DNA from: Rhodoferax sp. WC2427
GTDB taxonomy: Bacteria > Pseudomonadota > Gammaproteobacteria > Burkholderiales > Burkholderiaceae_C
Length of the DNA stretch: 64,000 bases
Assembly (NCBI RefSeq): GCF_040822085.1
Contig: NZ_CP162006.1
Coordinates: 1,488,001-1,552,000, forward strand
Direction: 5' to 3'
The translations under genes were made by a program, and so were the position numbers. Under the pieces are notes generated by a model, which saw nothing but the letters and a program-made list of their open reading frames with translations, was not told where the DNA came from and searched no databases. This document shows, in pieces, positions 1 to 8,223 of this stretch; positions within the stretch are counted from its first letter, which is position 1, and every line of letters begins with the position of its first letter.

Positions 1-82
1 ACCAGCTACCGGCGCTTTTTTGGGGGCTGTTGGAGGCCGTCCAGCCCGGTGACGGGCGTGGTTAGAATCGCGTCAAAATCCC

Positions 83-1117
83 ATGGACAGCCCCATCTCC
101 CCCCCATTGCGCCGCCGCGCCACGGGCCGCGCCACCCTTGCCGATGTGGCCGCCGCCGCGGGTGTCAGCGCCATCACGGCCTCCCGGGCACTGCGCGGCG
201 CACGTGCGGTAGACCCGCTGTTGGTGGACCGCGTCCAGGTGGCGGCGCAGCAGCTGGGCTACGTGCCCGACCCCGCCGCCCGCGCACTGGCTTCGGCCCG
301 CAGCACGCATGTAGCGGTGCTGGTGCCGTTGCTGTCCAACGCCCTGTTCGTGGAGCTGCTGGAGGCCGTGCAGAACACCCTGGCCCCGGCGGGCTACCAG
401 ACCCTGATGGGTGTCACCCACTACCAGCCCGCCGAAGAGGATGCCCTGCTGCGCAGCTACCTGGCGCACCGCCCGGCGGGCCTGCTGGTCACCGGGCTGG
501 ACCGCAGCGATGCTGCCCGCCAGATGATTGCGGCCAGCGGGGTGCCCTGCGTGCACTTGATGGAGATCGCGCCCACCCCCGGGGTGTACGGCGTGGGCTT
601 GTCTCAAATGGACGCGGCACGCACCCTCACCGAGCATTTGCTGCAGCGGGGCCGCCGCCGGATTGCCTACGTGGCGGGCCAGCTCGATCCGCGGGTGATG
701 CAGCGGGCCGAGGGTTACCGCGCGGCCTTGCGTTCGGCCGGTTGCTACGACCCGCAGCTGGAAGTGCTGGACCCCGCGCCCACCTCCATGGCGCAGGGCG
801 GGCGTTTGCTGGAAGCGTTGCTGGCGCGCCACCCTGACGTGGATGCGGTGTTTTTCTGCAACGACGACCTGGCGCAGGGCGGCCTGCTGGCGGCGCTGCG
901 CTTGCAGGTGGCGGTGCCGCAGCGAATAGCCGTGGTGGGCTTCAATGACCTGGCGGGCAGCGACCAGATGCTGCCGCCACTGACCACCATCCGCACGCCA
1001 CGCGCCGAGATTGGCACCCAGGCCGCCCGCATGCTGCTGGCCCTGATGCGCGGTGAACCAGTACCGCAGAGCACGGTAGACCTCGGTTTTGAACTGGTGG
1101 TGCGCGGCAGCAGCTGA
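83..1117 (+). CDS. LacI/GntR-type (LacI family) transcriptional regulator
   Basis: A 344-residue DNA-binding repressor of the LacI family. The N-terminal helix-turn-helix lies at about residues 17-40 (ATLADVAAAAGVSAITASRA) and is followed by a periplasmic-binding-protein-like effector domain with the typical hinge and the late block IAVVGFNDLAGSDQMLPPLT. The DNA-binding half resembles gluconate repressors (GntR of the LacI family), but no sugar-use genes are adjacent, so the effector is unknown. The start is the first ATG in frame with the helix-turn-helix. No strong Shine-Dalgarno sequence is visible, and a TAGAAT -10-like hexamer lies at about 63-68. The gene stands alone: a dispersed repeat and a convergent gene follow it. 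Confidence 0.9.
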   Translation: MDSPISPPLRRRATGRATLADVAAAAGVSAITASRALRGARAVDPLLVDRVQVAAQQLGYVPDPAARALASARSTHVAVLVPLLSNALFVELLEAVQNTLAPAGYQTLMGVTHYQPAEEDALLRSYLAHRPAGLLVTGLDRSDAARQMIAASGVPCVHLMEIAPTPGVYGVGLSQMDAARTLTEHLLQRGRRRIAYVAGQLDPRVMQRAEGYRAALRSAGCYDPQLEVLDPAPTSMAQGGRLLEALLARHPDVDAVFFCNDDLAQGGLLAALRLQVAVPQRIAVVGFNDLAGSDQMLPPLTTIRTPRAEIGTQAARMLLALMRGEPVPQSTVDLGFELVVRGSS

Positions 1118-1135
1118 ATCCAGTTTTGGCGGCTT

Positions 1136-1214
1136 TTTTCAGGCCTCCAATAGCCGCCTAGCGCTCATTCCATCAGCACGAGCAGCTATCTTTTTCGATG
1201 TAAAAAACTATAGC
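1136..1214 (-). repeat. Dispersed repeat family A, copy 1
   Basis: On the minus strand this reads ATAGCTGCTCGTGCTGATGG, then AATGAGCGCT, then GGAGGCCTGAAAAAA. That is the same order of blocks as the copies near 9750 and 37690. The palindromic GCTAT/ATAGC core at the other end is split by an AT-rich spacer (TTTTTCGATGTAAAAAA). It fills the gap between the convergent LacI-type gene and the FecR/DUF6600 gene. Confidence 0.75.
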
Positions 1215-1242
1215 ATGCCCAACGGGTGGCAGCGCCGGTGCT

Positions 1243-2904
1243 TTAGCGGCGATCGGCCGCATCGGGCCGCTGCCCCGGCAAATACAGACGGCGGCGCGGG
1301 TCCTCGGGTGCGCCGGGCGGGGCCTCCTGCACCGGGGGCCGCGGCGCAGGGCGGGCTTGCTCCATGCGCTGGCGGTCTTGCTGCTGCTGTTGTTGTTGTT
1401 GATGCTGCGCCTGGGCATCGCGCTGCTGCTGCTGGCGGTTTTGCTGGTCGCGCATCTGCTGCTGCAGCGTCAACTGCTGTTGCTGTTGCTGCTGCATCTG
1501 TTGTTGCGCGGCCTCGCGCTGGCGCTGCATTTGCTCGCGCTGGGCCTGCTGCTGGCCTTGTTGCTGCAGCATCTGGCTGCGGTTTTGTTCTTGCTGCTGG
1601 CGTTCGCGGTCCATCTGCTGCTGGCGCTGCATTTGGGCCCGCTGCTCCAGTTCGGCCTGGTTGCGCGGTGCATCCTGCATGCGCAATTCCGGGCGTGGAT
1701 GGGGAATGGCCTGTGGCTGTGGCCAGACCGGCTGGGGCGGTGGTTGCACCATGGGCTCTACCCGCATCGGGCCGTTTTCAAAGGGCCGGGCGGGGCGGCC
1801 CCAGCCCGGCTGTTGGGGCCGGTTGGCGTCGTTGCTGGGCCGCTGAAACTGCGGGTAGGTCGGCCGCCATGGCTGGCCCGGCGCCAGCGGGAGCCAGTGG
1901 CCTTGCGGTGGGGTGCGGCGGTCGTGGTCGAAGCGGTGGGGGCCTTCAAACTGCACCAGGGCGGGCGCGTAACTGGGGCGCTGCTGTATCGGCCCGGGCA
2001 CCCAGGCCCATTGCGCGCCGATCTGCGCCCAACGACCGTAGTGGAAGGGTGCAAACCCCCAGGGGGCGTTGTCTACCCAGGTCCAGCCCCAGGGCGCGAC
2101 CCAGCGCCATTGGCCGTTTTGGTAGGGGGCCCATTGGCCCACGGTGACCCGGGGAAACCAGACGGCGCCGTAGGCACTGTCATTGCGCCAGTCGCCATAA
2201 CCGTCCAGTTGCTGGTAACCGATCACGTCGCGTGACACGAAGCGGGCGCTTTGCGACTGGTCTTCGGCCCGGTCGCGGGCATAGGTCCAGAGATCGAAGT
2301 TGTCGCGTTGCAGGTTGGCGTGGATCTCCTCCTGGCCCAGTTGCCGGTCAAAGTAGCGGACCTGCTGCGGGCTGCCCAGGGTGCGGGACGTGCCGTTTTC
2401 GCCGTACACCACGGCACTGCCACTGCGCACCGTGACCGCCGTGGTGCCAGCGTTGGGATCGACATCCAGCCGGAACTCGCCGGGCTGGCTGGCGGTGAAG
2501 GCCAGGTTCGGGGTGTTGACCTCCAGCGTCTCACCGGGGTAGAGGTTGCGCACGCGCAGCGCCAGTGTGCCCTGGGTCAGGGTGAGGCGGGTGGTGTTGT
2601 CGTCCACTTCGCTGATTTCCAGCGCGGTTTGGCCGTTCAGCCGCAAGGCCGTGGAGCCACTGTGCAGCTCGGCGCGTGCGCCAGGGGCGGTTTGCAGCCG
2701 GTCGCCGCTGGTCAGGGGGCGGTTGATTTCGACCGGGCCCCACTCTTCGCCACCGGACGGGGCGAAGCTGACCCCGCCTTCCATCAGGCTCAGGCGTGCG
2801 ACCCGGCCCGGTGGGGCGGCCTGCGCCAGGGCGTGGGTGGCGGTCAGTGCAATGAGCAACGCGCCCAGCAGGTGGGCGGTTTTTTGAAGAAAAGTGGACG
2901 GCAT
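1243..2904 (-). CDS. FecR-domain / DUF6600 exported protein with glutamine-rich C-terminal tail
   Basis: An exported protein of about 553 residues. A signal peptide (hydrophobic LLGALLIALTATHALAQA) is followed by a FecR-like beta domain (LTSGDRLQTAPGARAELH). Next come Trp/Tyr-rich blocks typical of DUF6600 proteins (WRWVAPWGWTWVDNAPWGF, PFHYGRWAQIGAQWAWVPG). The C-terminal third is Pro/Gln rich with long Gln runs encoded by CAG/CAA repeats (about 1360-1680). The ATG at 2904 places the signal peptide correctly; an upstream in-frame GTG at 2925 would add seven residues. No sigma/anti-sigma partner is adjacent, so a FecR signalling role is unlikely. The function is unknown, perhaps envelope or matrix related. 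The poly-leucine reading on the opposite strand is an artefact of these repeats. Confidence 0.8.
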   Translation of the reverse strand: MPSTFLQKTAHLLGALLIALTATHALAQAAPPGRVARLSLMEGGVSFAPSGGEEWGPVEINRPLTSGDRLQTAPGARAELHSGSTALRLNGQTALEISEVDDNTTRLTLTQGTLALRVRNLYPGETLEVNTPNLAFTASQPGEFRLDVDPNAGTTAVTVRSGSAVVYGENGTSRTLGSPQQVRYFDRQLGQEEIHANLQRDNFDLWTYARDRAEDQSQSARFVSRDVIGYQQLDGYGDWRNDSAYGAVWFPRVTVGQWAPYQNGQWRWVAPWGWTWVDNAPWGFAPFHYGRWAQIGAQWAWVPGPIQQRPSYAPALVQFEGPHRFDHDRRTPPQGHWLPLAPGQPWRPTYPQFQRPSNDANRPQQPGWGRPARPFENGPMRVEPMVQPPPQPVWPQPQAIPHPRPELRMQDAPRNQAELEQRAQMQRQQQMDRERQQQEQNRSQMLQQQGQQQAQREQMQRQREAAQQQMQQQQQQQLTLQQQMRDQQNRQQQQRDAQAQHQQQQQQQQDRQRMEQARPAPRPPVQEAPPGAPEDPRRRLYLPGQRPDAADRR

Positions 2905-2961
2905 GGCATTGGCAGGAGTGAACACTGCTGTTTTAACGCGGTAGCATGCCGTTTGGTTGGC

Positions 2962-3423
2962 TTACCCTGCCAGTGCGGCTTTCACGGCGGCAGATACCTG
3001 GCCCATCTCGGCCTTGCCTGCCAACTGCGCCTTGGCAGCACCCATCAGCTTGCCCATGTCGCCCGCACCCAGTGGGCGGCCCAGCTCGGCCACCATGGCC
3101 GCGGCCAGGGTGCGCACCTCGGCGGCCACCTGCTCGGCATCCAGGCGCTGGGGCAGGTATGCAGACAGCACCGTCAGCTCGGCTTTTTCAATGTCGGCCA
3201 GGTCGGCACGCTCGGCCTTGGTGAACGCATCGATGGAGTCCTTGCGCTGCTTGATGAGCTTGTCGACGATGGCGACCACGGCCGCGTCGTCCAGCACCAC
3301 GCGCTCGTCTACCTCTTTTTGCTTGAGTGCGGCCAGCAGCAGGCGCACCGTGCCCAGGCGGACGCTGTCCTTGGCCCGCATGGCGGTTTTCATGTCTTCG
3401 GTGATTTGTTCTTTGAGGGACAT
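2962..3423 (-). CDS. GatB/YqeY domain-containing protein
   Basis: A 153-residue YqeY-family protein whose fold matches the tail domain of the amidotransferase subunit GatB. It may act in tRNA-dependent amidation or another tRNA-linked process; the exact role is not established. It starts MSLKEQITEDMKTAMRAKD and has the conserved LLLAALKQKEVDER and YLPQRLD blocks. A longer in-frame reading begins upstream but would run through the rpsU terminator. The ATG at 3423 is preferred because AGGAG lies just upstream. It follows rpsU on the same strand, the order seen in many proteobacterial rpsU-yqeY-dnaG clusters, but dnaG is not here. Confidence 0.9.
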   Translation of the reverse strand: MSLKEQITEDMKTAMRAKDSVRLGTVRLLLAALKQKEVDERVVLDDAAVVAIVDKLIKQRKDSIDAFTKAERADLADIEKAELTVLSAYLPQRLDAEQVAAEVRTLAAAMVAELGRPLGAGDMGKLMGAAKAQLAGKAEMGQVSAAVKAALAG

Positions 3424-3523
3424 TGGGTGCTCCTGGGGTGTGGATAGGACTTGCGCGGCGCTGTCTGAGTCGCCCTCTGGGTGTTCCGAGAGTCTTGCGT
3501 AAGTCCTGTTATGGATTCTGGAA

Positions 3524-3559
3524 TAGAAAAAGCCCGCCCTGGCGTCCCTGGGCGGGCTT
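3524..3559 (-). terminator. Intrinsic terminator after rpsU
   Basis: A perfect 10-bp stem (AAGCCCGCCC / GGGCGGGCTT) is followed on the minus strand by TTTTTC. It lies between rpsU and the yqeY gene and would end or attenuate rpsU transcription. Confidence 0.85.
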
Positions 3560-3588
3560 GTCAAACTGCGAACAGTCTGAAAAGGCGC

Positions 3589-3801
3589 TTAGTACAGCTT
3601 CTTAGGCAGCTGCATGGAACGCACGCGCTTGTAGTGGCGCTTGACAGCGGCCGACTTCTTGCGCTTGCGCTCGGTGGTGGGCTTTTCGTAGAACTCGCGC
3701 GCACGCAGGTCGGTCAGCAGGCCGAGCTTTTCAATGGTGCGCTTGAAACGGCGCAGAGCGACGTCAAAGGGTTCGTTTTCTTTTACACGGATGGTTGTCA
3801 T
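3589..3801 (-). CDS. rpsU: 30S ribosomal protein S21
   Basis: A 70-residue basic protein of the small ribosomal subunit, involved in initiation. The sequence [20 protein letters not shown] and the basic [20 protein letters not shown] region are diagnostic of bacterial S21. It is full length. It is followed by a strong terminator and then yqeY on the same strand. Upstream (3883-3911) there is an inverted repeat CCCCTGC/GCAGGGG in the promoter region. Confidence 0.98.
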   Translation of the reverse strand: MTTIRVKENEPFDVALRRFKRTIEKLGLLTDLRAREFYEKPTTERKRKKSAAVKRHYKRVRSMQLPKKLY

Positions 3802-3931
3802 GACAGAAATGGGTTCCGATTTAGGTGCAGGTCTTGTCGAAAGGAAGATCAGGCCGTTGGACGCGACATCTGCGGTGTTCCCCTGCTATTAAATTGATCA
3901 GGCAGCAGGGGTTTGCCAGCAAAGCCTTGGA

Positions 3932-4705
3932 TTATAGCCTGTAACCTGCCCGATTTGCGCGTGTTTCCATCTGGATGATCGCCTCATAGTCGGCCAGCGG
4001 CAGCTCGGCGAAGTCCTCTATCAGCAGTGCCGCGCGGGCACCGGCCAGCGCCTCGTCGTGCATGGCGTGCTGCAGGGCCTGGCGCAGGGCGAGCAGCACG
4101 CCGGGCGGGGTCTGCAAGGAGGTGATCAGCGGCAGGCCCGGGGCCGGTGCGGTGTGGCCACAGACCTGCACGCCGCGCACCGCCTCAGGCTGGTCGCGCT
4201 GCAGCAGCGCCAGGGTCACGCAGTCGATGGCGGCCAGGTCGGCCTTGCCACTGCGTACGCTCTCTACCGAGGCGTGGTGCGAACCGGTGGCCACGGCGTT
4301 ACCAAAGAAGTGGCCGTTGCGCGCCAGCGGGGACACCAGCGCCCGCAGGCTGTTGTAGCCGGATTGCGAATCTTCGGCGTTGTAGGCCACGGTGCGGCCT
4401 CGGAAACCGGCCAGCGGCAGCCCGGCATCGGCGCTGCGGCACACCAGCTGGCTGCGGTAGCGCAGGCCGTCGCAACCGGGGGCGGTGTAGCTGAAAGCGC
4501 CCACCAGCTGCACCCGCCCGGCCAGTGCGTGGGTCAGGGGGTAGCCGCAGGTTTGGCTCAGCAGCAGTTCGGGGTCCAGCCAGTGCGCCAGCAGGTCGGT
4601 GGGCTGGGCCAGCGCGCCGGGGAGGTTCAACTGCGCGGCCACAGATCGCCACAGCGCAGCATTGGCCGCCGACCCGGCCGCGTACATCGGGAAAGAACTC
4701 AACAT
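3932..4705 (-). CDS. PhnD-like substrate-binding-fold protein lacking a signal peptide (copy 1)
   Basis: A 257-residue protein of the phosphate/phosphonate-binding (PhnD/SsuA-like, COG3221-type) fold, with blocks SQTCGYPL, YTAPGCDG, NAEDSQSGYNSLR, GSHHASVESVRSG and AAIDCVTLALLQ. It starts MLSSFPMYAAGSAANAALW and has no signal peptide or lipobox, so it should stay in the cytoplasm unless the start is misplaced. It lies 15 nt downstream of a fatty-acid desaturase gene on the same strand and is probably cotranscribed. A clear paralogue lies at 9815-10615. No ABC permease or ATPase is adjacent. The ligand and function are unknown. Confidence 0.8.
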   Translation of the reverse strand: MLSSFPMYAAGSAANAALWRSVAAQLNLPGALAQPTDLLAHWLDPELLLSQTCGYPLTHALAGRVQLVGAFSYTAPGCDGLRYRSQLVCRSADAGLPLAGFRGRTVAYNAEDSQSGYNSLRALVSPLARNGHFFGNAVATGSHHASVESVRSGKADLAAIDCVTLALLQRDQPEAVRGVQVCGHTAPAPGLPLITSLQTPPGVLLALRQALQHAMHDEALAGARAALLIEDFAELPLADYEAIIQMETRANRAGYRL

Positions 4706-4720
4706 CGGGGTCAGTGCGTT

Positions 4721-5656
4721 TCAGTGGGTAGGGTGGCTCTTGGGGTGCAGTACCAGGTCTTCGGGCAAGACCGGTGAATCGATCGGCGACAGCGCAAACC
4801 GGCGCACCAGATGGCCATAGCCGGGCACCAAAAATCCGCCGTTGCGCCGCAGGTAGCCTGCGCGGTCGGCCAGATAGGTGCGGCGCAGCCGGTACCAGGG
4901 CATGGTGGGCGTTTCGTGGTGCACCACGTGGAAGTTGTTGTTCAGGTAGAGCAGGCGCCAGAAGAAACCTGCCTCGTTGATGGCAATGCGGTGCGCCGGG
5001 CGGTCGGCTGGGCGGTGTTCGTACAGCGAGCGCAGCATGGCCAGACCCAGTGCCGGGTAGGTGATGAGCAGGTAGTGCAGCGGATGGATACCGGCCCAGT
5101 GCTGCAAAGCCCACAGCATGCCCGCCAGCAGCAGCAGGTGTTCGGCCCAGCTGGCGGTTTGCGACCAGTCGCCGCGCAGCGGCTTGCGCACGATATCGGC
5201 CCAGGTGGGCACGATGGCCAGCGCCGGGCCCACCACCAGGCGGCCCAGCACCGAACGCTGCCAGCGCCAGCAGACCTTTTGCCAGGCGGGCAGGGCGGCA
5301 AACTGGGCGGCGGTGAGGTAGTTGCTTTCGGGGTCGATGCCGGGGCGGGTCAGGTGCTCGTCCTGGTGGTGGACCAGGTGGCTGTGCAGGTACAGGTCAA
5401 ACGGGTACCACACGGCCAGCGGGGCCAGACCCAGCAGGCGGTTGATTTTGGGCGATGCCGTGGGGTGGCCGTGCACCAGTTCGTGCTGCAGGCTCATGTA
5501 CCAGCAGGTCAGCAGCAGCAGCGCGGCACTGCCCCAGGCGCTGCCGAGCACCGACCAGTAGCCCACCACCAGGCCCCAACCCAGGTACACACAAGCCACC
5601 AAAAGCCAGGTCGGCCATTCAAAGCCGTGGGATGCTGTGTCGGGGGGGCGGGTCAT
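4721..5656 (-). CDS. Membrane fatty-acid desaturase
   Basis: A 311-residue integral-membrane desaturase of the di-iron, histidine-box type. The three boxes are HELVH (about 58-62), HSHLVHH (about 91-97) and HVVHH (about 243-247), with hydrophobic segments between them. The enzyme introduces a double bond into a lipid acyl chain; regiospecificity cannot be read from the sequence, and related enzymes also act on other lipophilic substrates. The start ATG at 5656 lies before MTRPPDTASHGFEWPTWLL. The upstream region has a 25-bp inverted repeat (5724-5748). A PhnD-like gene follows after 15 nt. Confidence 0.88.
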   Translation of the reverse strand: MTRPPDTASHGFEWPTWLLVACVYLGWGLVVGYWSVLGSAWGSAALLLLTCWYMSLQHELVHGHPTASPKINRLLGLAPLAVWYPFDLYLHSHLVHHQDEHLTRPGIDPESNYLTAAQFAALPAWQKVCWRWQRSVLGRLVVGPALAIVPTWADIVRKPLRGDWSQTASWAEHLLLLAGMLWALQHWAGIHPLHYLLITYPALGLAMLRSLYEHRPADRPAHRIAINEAGFFWRLLYLNNNFHVVHHETPTMPWYRLRRTYLADRAGYLRRNGGFLVPGYGHLVRRFALSPIDSPVLPEDLVLHPKSHPTH

Positions 5657-5723
5657 GGGATGGGTACTTGTATATGGTGGTATGGACAGGTGATCCTAAT
5701 GGACTTTACCCAGATTGCGCAAC

Positions 5724-5763
5724 TGAATAATGCACATATGCATATTCAATGCCACGCATGGCA
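5724..5763. promoter_or_regulatory. Candidate operator: 25-bp inverted repeat plus a second short palindrome
   Basis: The intergenic region between the divergent desaturase and the ABC binding protein contains TGAATAATGCA-CATA-TGCATATTCA (5724-5748), nearly perfectly palindromic. TGCCA-CGCA-TGGCA follows immediately (5750-5763). Such symmetry is typical of regulator binding sites. The cognate regulator is unknown, and either flanking gene could be the target. Confidence 0.45.
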
Positions 5764-5892
5764 ACCCCCATGTATGCAAAACAATGCCCGCGTGCTTTTG
5801 GTTACCGTGGCCCTGGCTAGAATGTTTGGCCAGGTTGCCTGTACAAGTGCGGCAGCCCTGCTTTTCAACCGTTCCCCTCCAAAAGGTATTCC

Positions 5893-6666
5893 ATGCTGAA
5901 AAAAATCTGCGCCGTGGCACTGTGCTTCGGTCTGGCCCATGCGGCCCTGGCCGACGATCTGCTCGACACCATCAAGTCCAAAGGCGTGGTGAAGATCGCC
6001 ATGGAGGGCACCTACCCGCCGTTCAACTTCAAGGATGCCAAGACCGGCGCCCTGCAGGGCTTTGACGTGGACATCTCCAACGCCATTGCCGCCAAGCTGG
6101 GCGTGAAGCCCGAGTTTGTGGCCACCGAGTGGGCCACCATCCTGGCCGGCCTGCAGGTCGGCAAGTACGACATGGTGGTGTCGCAGGTCACCATGACCGA
6201 AAAGCGCGCGCTGGAATTTGACTTCTCGGTGCCCTACACCGTGTCGTTCGCGCAAATCATCCTGCGCAAGGACGATAAGGCCGAATACGCCAACCTGGAC
6301 GCCCTCAAGGGCAAGAAGGTCGGCGCGGGCCAGGGCAGCATTTACGCCGAAACCCTGGGCAAGGTCGGCGGTATCGATGTCAAGACCTACACATCGGCGC
6401 CGCTGAACCTGCAGGATCTCGCCAATGGCCGCATCGACGCCGCGCTGAACGACCGCCTGCTGGTGCCCTACATGATCCAGGAAGCCAAGCTGCCCCTGCG
6501 CCCCTCCACTGTGCTGCTGGACAACCCGCAAAAGCAGGGCATTGCCTTCCGCAAGGGCAGCCCCAAGCTGAAAGACGCGCTGGACAAGGCCCTGGGCGAG
6601 TTGGTCAAGGACGGCAGCTACGCCAAGATCTCCATGAAGTGGTTTGGTGTGGACGCATCCAAGTAA
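5893..6666 (+). CDS. Amino-acid ABC transporter, periplasmic binding protein
   Basis: A 257-residue family-3 extracellular solute-binding protein. A signal peptide (MLKKICAVALCFGLAHAALA) is followed by KGVVKIAMEGTYPPFNFKD, GFDVDISNAIAAKLG and YDMVVSQVTMTEKRALEFDFS, the usual blocks of polar or cystine-type amino-acid binding proteins. It delivers an amino acid to the permease encoded next. A TAGAAT hexamer at 5817-5822 is a possible -10 element. A hairpin with a T-run separates it from the permease gene, as expected when the binding protein is made in excess. Confidence 0.93.
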   Translation: MLKKICAVALCFGLAHAALADDLLDTIKSKGVVKIAMEGTYPPFNFKDAKTGALQGFDVDISNAIAAKLGVKPEFVATEWATILAGLQVGKYDMVVSQVTMTEKRALEFDFSVPYTVSFAQIILRKDDKAEYANLDALKGKKVGAGQGSIYAETLGKVGGIDVKTYTSAPLNLQDLANGRIDAALNDRLLVPYMIQEAKLPLRPSTVLLDNPQKQGIAFRKGSPKLKDALDKALGELVKDGSYAKISMKWFGVDASK

Positions 6667-6689
6667 GTCTTTCCAAATAGTCCACAATG

Positions 6690-6716
6690 CGCCCGCCCAC
6701 CAGCGGGCGTTTTTCT
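6690..6716 (+). terminator. Intercistronic hairpin/attenuator
   Basis: CGCCCGC-ccacca-GCGGGCG followed by TTTTTC lies between the binding-protein and permease genes. It is probably a leaky terminator that sets their relative expression. Confidence 0.8.
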
Positions 6717-6732
6717 TGCTAGGCCAACTTCT

Positions 6733-7398
6733 GTGATCGACTACCTCCAACCCATCTGGGATTCCGCTCCGCTCATTGCCTGGGGCACGGCCTACACCAT
6801 TGGCTACGCGCTGCTGGGCATGGTGTTTGGCCTGCCGGTGGCGCTGCTCATCACCTGGGCGCGGTTTGAAAAGATACCGGTGCTGGCGGGCCTGTTCGGT
6901 GTGTACGTGAGCTTCATGCGCGGCACGCCGCAGCTGATCCAGGCGTTCTTGATCTACTTTGGCATCGGCTCCATGGGGCTGGACCTGCCGCTGGTGGTGA
7001 TTGGCACCCTGGTGCTGATCGTCAACGCCAGCGCCTACCTGTCGGAGACGCTGCGCGGGGCGCTCAACGGCATCACCCACGGCCAGTGGAGCGCGGGCCT
7101 GAGCCTGGGGCTGACCAAGTTCCAGACCCTGCGCTTTGTGGTTACGCCCCAGGCGCTGCGGCTGGCGATTCCGGGCATCAGCAACACCTTGATCGGGCTG
7201 TTCAAAGACACCTCGGTGCTGTCGGTGATCACCGTGGCCGAGCTGCTGAAGATCATCAACGACGTGATCTCGGCCACCTTCAAGCCCTTCACCTTCTACC
7301 TGCTGGCCGCGCTGATCTACTGGTCGCTGTGCCTGGTGTACGAATACGCCGTGCACCGCCGCCTGGAGGCGCGCTACAGCAAAGCCTACGCGCGCTGA
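6733..7398 (+). CDS. Amino-acid ABC transporter permease
   Basis: A 221-residue inner-membrane permease of the His/Glu/Gln/Arg/opine family (HisMQ type). It has several hydrophobic helices and the EAA-loop region (GALNGITHGQWSAGLSLGLT, then a conserved PQALRLAIPGISN). The start is GTG at 6733. It pairs with the binding protein upstream. No ATP-binding subunit follows: the next gene is a GNAT enzyme on the opposite strand. The ATPase must therefore be encoded elsewhere or shared. Confidence 0.92.
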   Translation: MIDYLQPIWDSAPLIAWGTAYTIGYALLGMVFGLPVALLITWARFEKIPVLAGLFGVYVSFMRGTPQLIQAFLIYFGIGSMGLDLPLVVIGTLVLIVNASAYLSETLRGALNGITHGQWSAGLSLGLTKFQTLRFVVTPQALRLAIPGISNTLIGLFKDTSVLSVITVAELLKIINDVISATFKPFTFYLLAALIYWSLCLVYEYAVHRRLEARYSKAYAR

Positions 7399-7458
7399 TT
7401 TATACGAAATCAGGCGCCAGCGCTTATGGCATCGGCGTAGGCAGCTATCAAACCGATA
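7399..7458 (-). repeat. Dispersed repeat family A, copy 2
   Basis: On the minus strand: core CTATCGGTTTGATAG, then CTGCCTACGCCGATGCCATA, then AGCGCTGGCGCCTGATTT and ATAAATCA. It begins directly after the permease stop codon and carries the stop codon of the GNAT gene (TGA at 7448-7450). Confidence 0.75.
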
Positions 7459-8173
7459 GTGAACGCAAGTGCGTGAGCGATTGCCGCTGCTGGCCCTGCG
7501 CGTCAAAGTTGCTTGCTGCCAACCACTGCGTGAAGGCCGAGCGCAGCACCGGCCATTCGGTGTCGAGGATGGAATACCAGGCGGTATCGCGGTTGCGCGC
7601 CTTGTAGACCACGGCCTGGCGGAAGATGCCTTCGAACTGGAAGCCCAGGCGCCGGGCTGCCGCCATGGACGGCGCATTCAGGCTGTCGCACTTCCACTCA
7701 AAGCGCCGGTAGCCCAGCCCGTCGAAGGCGTACTGCATCAGCAGAAACTGCGCCTCGGTGGAGATCGGCGTGCGTTTGAGCAGCGGCGAGAAGGCCACAA
7801 AACCCACCTCGATCACGCCATTCGCCGGGTCCATGCGCATCAGCGCCAGCGTGCCCACGGCACGCCCGGTGCGCAGGTCGATCACCGCGTAGTGCAAGAA
7901 GCCCGGGGCCACCGCCGCCTGGGCCGCGTGGGCGCGGTAGTCGGCCAGCGTGGCAAACGGCCCCACCGGCATGTAGGTCCAGTCGCGGCCGTCCGGCGCC
8001 TGGCTGTAGGCGGCGAACAGGTCGTCGGCGTGGCGGGCGACATCCAGCGGCTCCAGGCGGCAGAAGCGCCCCGGCAGCGGGCCGGGCGTGGGCAGGGGGC
8101 GGGCGGTCCACTGGGGCATGGCATCGCCGATGGGCTGGTCGTAGAGATTGGTGGTGGGGTGGGTCGTGGGCAT
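7448..8173 (-). CDS. GNAT-family N-acetyltransferase (RimJ/RimL-like)
   Basis: A 241-residue GNAT acyltransferase of the group that resembles ribosomal-protein acetyltransferases. It contains GRFCRLEPLDVARHADDLFAA, VGTLALMRMDPANGVIEVGF and the late block FEWKCDSLNAPSMAAARRLGF. The substrate is unknown. The ATG at 8173 (MPTTHPTTNLYDQ) is preferred over an upstream extension because AGGA lies about 10 nt before it. The gene diverges from a MocR regulator 50 nt away, which may regulate both. Its last codons and stop fall in a dispersed repeat, so the C-terminus may be altered relative to relatives. Confidence 0.85.
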   Translation of the reverse strand: MPTTHPTTNLYDQPIGDAMPQWTARPLPTPGPLPGRFCRLEPLDVARHADDLFAAYSQAPDGRDWTYMPVGPFATLADYRAHAAQAAVAPGFLHYAVIDLRTGRAVGTLALMRMDPANGVIEVGFVAFSPLLKRTPISTEAQFLLMQYAFDGLGYRRFEWKCDSLNAPSMAAARRLGFQFEGIFRQAVVYKARNRDTAWYSILDTEWPVLRSAFTQWLAASNFDAQGQQRQSLTHLRSLSV

Positions 8174-8223
8174 GGTGCAGTCCTGGGTCAGATAGGGGCT
8201 AAAGTTACGCCATCCGTGGCTGC

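Noticed and set aside
1357..2235. A leucine-rich plus-strand reading frame of 292 codons
   Set aside because: It is the antisense reading of the CAG/CAA glutamine repeats in the FecR/DUF6600 gene; poly-leucine with no start signals.
5746..7677. A 643-codon minus-strand frame across the ABC binding protein and permease
   Set aside because: Low-complexity His/Gln/Gly-rich translation typical of antisense frames in GC-rich genes; the plus-strand genes have clear family motifs.
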